The position numbers were made by a program, and so were the translations under genes. Positions 58,186 through 64,000 of a stretch of 64,000 nucleotides of DNA are shown here, piece by piece (position 1 is the first letter of the stretch; each line of letters opens with the position of its first letter). This DNA is from Arabidopsis thaliana (taxonomy: Eukaryota > Streptophyta > Magnoliopsida > Brassicales > Brassicaceae): the NCBI RefSeq assembly GCF_000001735.4, contig NC_003074.8, positions 9,920,101 to 9,984,100 of the forward strand. The letters run 5' to 3'. The notes beneath the pieces are model-generated. The model saw only the letters and a program-made list of their open reading frames with translations, did no database searches and was not told the DNA's origin.

Positions 58186-59536
58186 CTATCTGCTTCCAAA
58201 AACAGGTGAAACTCTTCTTCTTCCAGCTTCCTCCATTTCCTCTCCTGACAAAAGAGACGCCTCCGGCTCAAAACCCGCATTTTCTAATTGCTTCTGAAGC
58301 TGTTTTGGTACAAGAACAACGAATATTAGACCAATCTAATATGAATCAGTCCTCACTAGACTCAGACAGTTTCTCATTTACCGGTAAGCAAGATGGACCA
58401 AAAGCCATAATAAAACACTTTTTCTGTTCATGCTAATGGAAAATATTATCATGGTAGTTAAAAAGTGTAAAAACAGTTTTTTTTTTGTTTTTGTTTACCT
58501 TTTGAAGGATAGCAGATTGATCATCCAGAGAGAATTTACGCATATACTTAAGCATCTCTAGTTGCTGCAGTAAGCACATTCGAATAGTTAGACATTGACC
58601 TTGGAGAGATAGTTTTCTTATAGTAACCAAAGCTAACATTACCTGTTCTTGTAATTGTTGTAGTGCTTTCATTTTCTGTTCAAATCCATCTTGTCCAAGC
58701 TCAGCTTCTTCACATGCCATCTCCTCCCTATTAAACTGTGAAATCAGCCCCTCATATATATGAATCGAATTTCTGATAACACCGTGAAGAGAAGAGCTTA
58801 CTTTGCGAGAAACTTGTAGAAACCAATCATCAACTCTTTATCGTTTTCGTATGCAGAGTTCAGCTTTCCCAAGCAGCCAATACCAAATCCCGGGTCTGCT
58901 TTTATCGAATATACCTCATAGTAAGAAACATGTAATGGTGTGGTGTGGTGTGTATAACTCAAAAGCAACCAATAAAAGGTTAAAGAGAACTTTACCAATC
59001 CCCATCTCCAAGAATATCTCCTCTTGAATAGCAGTTGTTACCGCTACAGCTTCCTGCATTCAATCACAATGTAGTACATGTAACTAAACACAATCCCATT
59101 TTATCTCCAACTGGAACTAGTCTCTTCAAATTTATCAATCTTTTCTAAAGTGTTGTACTTTTGTGTTCACAAAATTAAGAAACAATAAGTACTCCATTAT
59201 ACAATCTCATCCAACTTGAAAACGACATTACTCTACCAACAACAACACTCTTAATTAACTACAAAGCAAGCATTAATCACTAATAAACGCATAATCGAAA
59301 CAATTATACAAAATTCTCAGTTTCTAACCTGTTTGTCATCCACAGCGTCGGAGATTCGTTTCTTCACATCTGAGAAACCAAACATTTGCAATGAATCAAT
59401 CAATAAAAATGAATTCAAAAACCTTAACAAAGAACACACAATTACCAGATTGTGAAGTCAAGTAATCGAATCGATCAAAGAGATAAACCATTTGCTCTTT
59501 CGTCAACATCCCCGAGCTTTGCAGCGACGACGCCAT
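58186..59536 (-). CDS. Plant-specific small protein (probably At3g27050), unknown function
   Basis: Seven exons: 59536-59446, 59369-59329, 59053-58996, 58895-58802, 58727-58643, 58564-58499 and 58299-58186, all GT..AG, giving 182 residues. It starts MASSLQSSGMLTKEQMVYLF, has DDKQEAVAVTTAIQEEIFLEMG and PGFGIGCLGKLNSAYENDKELM in the middle, then a long helical, Glu/Gln-rich C-terminal half (EMACEEAEL, MKALQQLQEQQLEMLKYMRK) likely to form a coiled coil. I recognise no domain. The consistent phases over seven exons make the gene itself convincing. Confidence 0.8.
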
Positions 59537-59870
59537 TGCCCCAAAAAAAAAACTCTTTGGAGCCACAAAGTGGGAAATTGGGAATGCCACAAATAATATG
59601 AAAATGACGGAAGTGCCCTTAACCTTAATTTCTTCTGTCCAATTTTATTCCTTGTCGCTTTTCATATTAATTTTTAATATCCTTTGTCTTGGTCGCTTTT
59701 TGAAACTTTATCATTGGATTCATTAATCGAATAAGCCCTAATTCATGGAGATTAAGCTGAAGAAAGAGAGGATAAAAGCAACTAATTATTCATTAATTCA
59801 AAAACCAAGGATAATACACGGTAATAATACAAGAGTAGAATCGTAATTATAGCATCAAAACAAACGCTCT
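59537..59870. other. Spacer between the small-protein gene and TSO2
   Basis: 334 bases shared by the leader of the former and the 3' UTR of TSO2. No further feature. Confidence 0.6.
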
Positions 59871-60957
59871 TTAAAAATCTTCGTCGAGAGAGAAGACATG
59901 GTTATCAAACGCGCCGTTACCATTAACGCTAGACATAACGGAAGCCTTTTGGTAATCACCAACACGTTTCTCGAAGAAATTCGTTTTCCCTTGAAGTGAA
60001 ATAAGTTCCATCCAATCGAACGGATTAGTAACACCGTACACCTTCCCGTACCCAAGCGCACCCAAAAGCCTATCCGCAACAAACTCAATATACTGACTCA
60101 TCAAATCACGGTTCATCCCAACCAACGCGCACGGAAGCGCGTCGCACACAAACTCTCTCTCGATTTCGACCGCGTCGCAGACGATTGATTTCACGCGTTC
60201 TTCGCTAAGCTTTGTTTTGAGTAGCGTGTAGAGTAGACAAGCGAAATCACAGTGTAAACCTTCGTCACGTGAGATCAATTCGTTTGAGAATGTTAATCCA
60301 GGCATGAGTCCTCGTTTCTTCAGCCAGAAGATTGAACAAAAGCTTCCGGAGAAGAAGATACCTTCAACACAAAGGACATAATCGTCAATTCAAGTAACAA
60401 TAAGGAAGACCCACAAAAAATAAAGGGTAAAATAGTAAATATAAGGTACCTTCGACGCAAGCGAAAGCGATGATTCGTTCGGCGAAAGTCTGAGAACCGT
60501 CGATCCATTTCATAGCCCATTGAGCTTTCTTGGCGACGCAAGGGATTGTTTCAATGGCACGAAAGAGATGATCTCTCTCTTTGTTATCTTTGATATAAGT
60601 ATCGAGAAGGAGACTATACATCTCCGAGTGGATGTTTTCAATCGCGATCTGGAAACCGTAGAAAGCACGCGCCTCAGAGACTTGAACATCGGACATGAAG
60701 CGAGAAGCGAGATTCTCTAGTACGATTCCGTCAGATGCAGCGAAGAAAGCGAGGACGTGTTTGATGAAGTGACGTTCACCGTCGTTGAGACTGTTTTCCC
60801 AGTCGCGGTTGTCTTGTGATAGATCTACTTCTTCGGCGGTCCAGAATGATGCTTCGGCTTTTTTGTACATTTCCCAGATCTGTGGGTAGTGAATTGGGAA
60901 CATACAGAATCTGTCTGGGGTTGGTGTTAGGAGCGGCTCTTCTGGCATTGAAGGCAT
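59871..60957 (-). CDS. TSO2: Ribonucleotide reductase small subunit TSO2
   Basis: Exons 60957-60450 and 60361-59871 give 332 residues. With the large subunit it reduces ribonucleotides to deoxyribonucleotides for DNA synthesis. The di-iron ligands of class Ia R2 proteins are all present by alignment to mouse R2: Asp76 (AASDGIV), Glu107 and His110 (ENIHSEMY), Glu169 (CVEG), Glu203 and His206 (RDEGLHCDF). The radical Tyr is Tyr114. The C-terminal FSLDEDF docks on the large subunit. The single 88-base intron cuts the codon after Glu169. Loss in Arabidopsis gives cell-cycle defects, hence the name. Confidence 0.97.
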
Positions 60958-61829
60958 CTTTGAAGGGATTTGAAGATTTGATTGAAGAAGAGATTTGATT
61001 GAAGAGATTGTTTGATTGATGAATTATAAGATCTAGGGCTGAATATTTATATAGGAGATTATAGGGTTTTGGGGTTTTTGAATTTTTGACGTGAAGAGGG
61101 AAAATAGAGGAGGGAAATATTAAAAATGTTTGAAATTTGTTTGGTTTCGAGAAGCTTGTTCGGGAATTTTTATCCAAAGAAAAAAGCTTGTTGAGGAAGA
61201 TGAAGGGTATTATCGTCAATACCCACTGAGATTTAGCCTTGGAAGCGAGGGAAGTGATAAAGTTTGGCGGCAACATGCGATAAATTTGCCGGGTAAGTAT
61301 AAGGGTATAAACGACATTTTGTTAAAACTCGAAACTCTTGGTGGGGACGCGTACGTATGTGGTTCTCGTGTGTTTTCATGTGAGGTACACGCACCTACGT
61401 TTGATGTGTTGCGATGTTACACGCGCCAAAATGTGTTTTAGAGAGTTAAAGCCCATTAATAAGCCCAATGGATTTATCGGACCAGAATATAATCATATAA
61501 GTATTGTAATTGGACTTGGGGGCACAAGAATCAAGTTTGATGTTTAAATTAAACCGAAACGAACCAAGTTTTATAAGAACCTGACCGATAGAATTCTAAT
61601 ACCGAATTAACCAAATTGTACTCTCAAATTTGATGCGATCGAACCGAATAAACTTGATATACTGAAATTCATATTTTTGACTGAAAATATACAAAAGAAG
61701 AAACATTTACTATGGGTTATAAACTTATAATGTATCACATTATAGCCTTTTCCTCTTACAGTAATTTAGTTACATATTTCTATTTATTTCAACTTATGCA
61801 TAAGAATCCTTGTAAAAACATTTAGGTTA
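60958..61829. other. TSO2 promoter and spacer
   Basis: Contains two E2F-like sites (61264-61293) and two GCCCA site II motifs (61451, 61463) in the orientation facing TSO2 as TGGGC. Also an ACGCGT/GTACGTA-rich stretch near 61347-61360. No coding gene called; the + strand ORF at 61130-61441 is promoter sequence. Confidence 0.6.
61264..61293. promoter_or_regulatory. Pair of E2F-like sites upstream of TSO2
   Basis: TTTGGCGG (61264-61271) and TTTGCCGG (61286-61293) both fit the E2F consensus WTTSSCSS, 22 bases apart, about 310-335 bases before the TSO2 start. E2F control is expected for an S-phase nucleotide enzyme. Binding is inferred. Confidence 0.65.
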
Positions 61830-62113
61830 GGCCCTGTTCTTTTGGTAGTCGCGAGATCTCTCCAGCGACACTTTTTTAAAGAAGCGAGCGACTCATTAAT
61901 CCAAGGGGGAAGACACCGGCGATAGTCGCTGATTTTAATAAAGCTTTAGTGGGGGTCGCTGTTATTTTCAGCGACTCCAAAATCATGAAATTGCAGTCGC
62001 AGCGACAAGATAAAGAGAAGATGCAGGAGAGATGAAAGGGATGAGAAAGAGAAATAAAGCCTTTTTTCCAGTCGCCGGACTCTGTCGCAGCGTCTCTGGA
62101 AACGAACAGGGCC
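61830..62113. mobile_element. 284-bp Harbinger/Tourist-like MITE
   Basis: Terminal inverted repeats GGCCCTGTTCTTTTGG (left, 61830-61845) and GGAAACGAACAGGGCC (right, 62098-62113) match at 13 of 16 positions, with the outer 10 perfect. Both ends are flanked by TTA (61827-61829 and 62114-62116), the 3-bp target duplication of PIF/Harbinger elements. No transposase inside. The interior is rich in GTCGC/GCGAC strings (61848, 61886, 61925, 61956, 61970, 61996, 62070, 62083), which could form a long imperfect hairpin. Confidence 0.85.
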
Positions 62114-62346
62114 TTATTCAAATAATGAAATCATAGATTATTAAATAGAAAACCTAACAACATTTGAGTGACCATAATTTTGTTTTTCAATCTTACTTAA
62201 TTCAGAAAACCAAAATATATATGTGAATCTATGATATATAGACCCAAAAAAAACTATAAAAGCAAATGTCTCTCATTTAGTATCAAAAAAAACTTTTAAA
62301 AAAATCAATCAATATCTTTTAAAAAATAAAACTACACAAAGAGAAA

Positions 62347-62643
62347 ATGGTAAAATTCGTGTTCGGTGTTATTGTGGGTGGAGCTGGATTATGGAAGTTA
62401 ATAGGCACTTTTAGTGGCGAAACTTCGTCTGAACCTAATAGTGAAATAGAACAAAGTAATAGTACTATAACTATAAGCAAGGGATGGATTATGCTAATAT
62501 TGATAGGACTTGTGGGGTTAGTGTTGTTGAACATGAACGCTGAAAAAATTCAACATAAAGCCGAAGAACAAGCTCCTGTGTTTGTGATTGCAGGAATACT
62601 CTTATTTTTTATTCCCATCCTTCATCTTAAAGGTGTATTTTAA
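62347..62643 (+). CDS. Small hydrophobic membrane protein, unknown
   Basis: Single exon, 98 residues, with a favourable start (AAAATGG). Starts MVKFVFGVIVGGAGLWKLIG (helix 1), a Ser/Glu-rich loop, helix 2 (WIMLILIGLVGLVLLNM), a charged Lys/Glu loop, helix 3 (VFVIAGILLFFIPIL). Three membrane segments separated by polar loops look like a designed protein, not noise. I know no family, and expression is not shown. Confidence 0.5.
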   Translation: MVKFVFGVIVGGAGLWKLIGTFSGETSSEPNSEIEQSNSTITISKGWIMLILIGLVGLVLLNMNAEKIQHKAEEQAPVFVIAGILLFFIPILHLKGVF

Positions 62644-63066
62644 TTACTCTATGTTTAATTTGTTATTATACGGAATTATTTAGATATATGGTGGTAGTAT
62701 ATATATCATTCATAATCATGTTTTTCAAATCCAACAGAAAAAATTTCTATCAACTGATTTTTTGTCACTTATATTGGGTGACATGCATTTACCCTGTTTA
62801 TTAAAAACTGGATTATGAGACAACATGAAATAATTATTGTTTTTCAGTGACAATCTATGATTTATTTATTTTACCAAAAAAAAGAAGTATAAAAAATGTT
62901 TTTATAACTTGGAATTGTATGGTACCACTTTTGTTTTAAACTCACAAAAAGCTCTTAAAAAACATCAAACATAAGAGAGAGACCCTAGGCTCTAGGGGTC
63001 TTACGCTTGAAACCTTTTTCTCCTTTGCCCATATCTTCTGTGTGGATATTCTCACAACAAGCTCAT
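62644..63066. other. Spacer with a hairpin downstream of TOM20
   Basis: AGACCCTAG (62980-62988) can pair with CTAGGGGTCT (62992-63001) with one bulged base around a 3-base loop. It lies about 65 bases past the TOM20 stop, so it may be in the 3' UTR. Otherwise AT-rich, no gene. Confidence 0.5.
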
Positions 63067-63984
63067 TCACCTTAGCTTTCGAAAACTAATACAAGCAACA
63101 ACGCCAATGGCTAGAATCACCCATCCCATAACAATATACTTCTCATCACTACTTTTCTTATTCTTCACTACCTGTTTGGAAAAAAGTACATAAGAAAAAT
63201 AAACATGGTTTCAAACTCATATATCTTCTTATATTATCTAATTTTTTGAATGTATTCATCAAAATATTGAAAATTGAAATGCCCATAATGAGAATGAACG
63301 TACCTTTGGGCTCGGTATTGCTAAAGTTTCAACGCCACCCAATAGTGAGAGTAAGCGGTTTTTATGAAACCCCGTGTGTAGTTGTGGAGCCTATGAAATT
63401 AAATAAACAACAAAACTTTGAGTTTGAGTTTCTATGAGTAATGGACATTTTGAGATGCAATGTTCCCTTCATGATATGCCTTAACTTAGTAGAAAGGTAA
63501 CAAATCCAGCTAGAGAACAAAACTAAAAGCACATGAACTTAATTTGCTTATTTATCAGCTACTTTGTTTTGTTGATCAGTGAGTGACATGTTTCTAATGG
63601 AATAAAACATATTGGTTTGAGAAACATATAAAGCCATTCATGCATAAACCGCTATAAGTACCTTGTCCGCCATTTCGAGTGATTTATGGTAGACTTGATT
63701 ATCCGGTTGCTTCAAAGATGAAAAATATATTTAAAATCAACATCACACATCGAGAAACCACAACACAAGAGAGTGATCCAGATCAACAATGATTCTGAAT
63801 GGAAAGAAAATAACCTGAGCTACAGCTATTCCGAAGAACAGATAAGCTAAGCCAAAGTTTAATCTAGCTTGAGTGTCGTCAGGAGTCAAACGCGCGTATG
63901 AAGTGTATGCATTCCCCAAGCACCAAACCGCATCATGTTTCATTGGGTCAATCAATATTGCATCTTCGAGTTTTGAGATGGCAT
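63067..63984 (-). CDS. TOM20-1: TOM20 mitochondrial import receptor, 3' part (cut by window edge)
   Basis: Four exons lie in the window: 63984-63815, 63709-63662, 63390-63304 and 63171-63067; the 5' exons are beyond the right edge. The visible part has the TPR-like segment (KLEDAILIDPMKHDAVWCLG, NAYTSYARLTPD, ARLNFGLAYLFFGIAVAQ) and the tail anchor YIVMGWVILAIGVVACISFRKLR. Plant TOM20 is tail-anchored in the outer mitochondrial membrane and binds presequences. Gene order after TSO2 points to TOM20-1 (At3g27070), but a sister TOM20 gene also lies nearby, so the isoform is inferred. Confidence 0.87.
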
Positions 63985-64000
63985 CTACGCAAAGAAAATA

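Noticed and set aside
60776-61276. 166-codon - strand ORF overlapping the TSO2 start
   Set aside because: Out of frame with TSO2, Ser/Asn/Lys-rich promoter translation; no family match.
1-64000. tRNA, rRNA, CRISPR array or bacterial operon signals
   Set aside because: No cloverleaf-like or rRNA segments and no regularly spaced repeats; the DNA is nuclear plant sequence, so bacterial feature types do not apply.

Overview
The window is a nuclear gene region of a crucifer. It matches Arabidopsis thaliana chromosome 3 (roughly the At3g26920 to At3g27070 interval). The signs are short introns with plant splice sites, AT-rich spacers, and gene content and order that fit this locus: DRB3, a DHHC acyltransferase, CDG1, MUB4, ARP2, TCP20, YSL6, LAZY6, TSO2 and TOM20. 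Locus numbers and symbols come from memory of these families, not from a search. Several rebuilt models (359, 443, 432, 120, 389, 314, 676 and 332 residues) have the lengths I recall for those genes.

Left arm (0-8 kb, + strand): a tandem cluster of F-box/LRR/FBD genes in different states of decay. There is an edge remnant, a copy with a homopolymer frameshift, a copy that lost a splice donor and now makes a short protein, one intact 448-residue copy, and two orphan FBD modules. The last two exons of the second and third copies are nearly identical, which suggests recent gene conversion.

Centre (8.7-45.8 kb, every supported gene on the - strand): a small putatively N-myristoylated protein, DRB3 (double-stranded RNA binding), PAT07 (palmitoyltransferase), CDG1 (brassinosteroid-signalling kinase), a type II membrane protein with a glycosyltransferase-like C-terminus, an Ole e 1 family protein, MUB4, an RNA polymerase II CTD-interaction (CID) protein, actin-related protein ARP2, the class I TCP factor TCP20, the metal-nicotianamine transporter YSL6, and a small unknown protein. 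Two introns here need a GC donor. The spacers between TCP20 and YSL6 hold broken gag and LINE fragments. 45-48 kb is AT-rich, repeat-bearing DNA with a Helitron-like 3' end.

Right arm (49.6-64 kb, mixed strands): LAZY6 (+), three 69-residue DUF3339 membrane micro-proteins, a MATH-domain gene with a truncated tandem copy, a plant-specific small protein, TSO2 (ribonucleotide reductase small subunit) with E2F-like sites upstream, a 284-bp Harbinger-type MITE with TTA target duplication, a small membrane-protein ORF, and the 3' part of a TOM20 receptor gene that runs off the right edge.

These are mostly unrelated housekeeping and signalling genes, not an operon-like system. The only thread linking several of them is paired site II (TGGGCY/GCCCA) motifs upstream of five genes, the class of element bound by TCP20, which is encoded here. 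I found no tRNA, rRNA or CRISPR array, and no convincing new multi-gene system. The most notable points are the F-box decay series, the two GC-AG introns, a frame-preserving LAZY6 intron that contains an in-frame repeat of the exon, a TSO2 intron bounded by a direct repeat, and the intact MITE.
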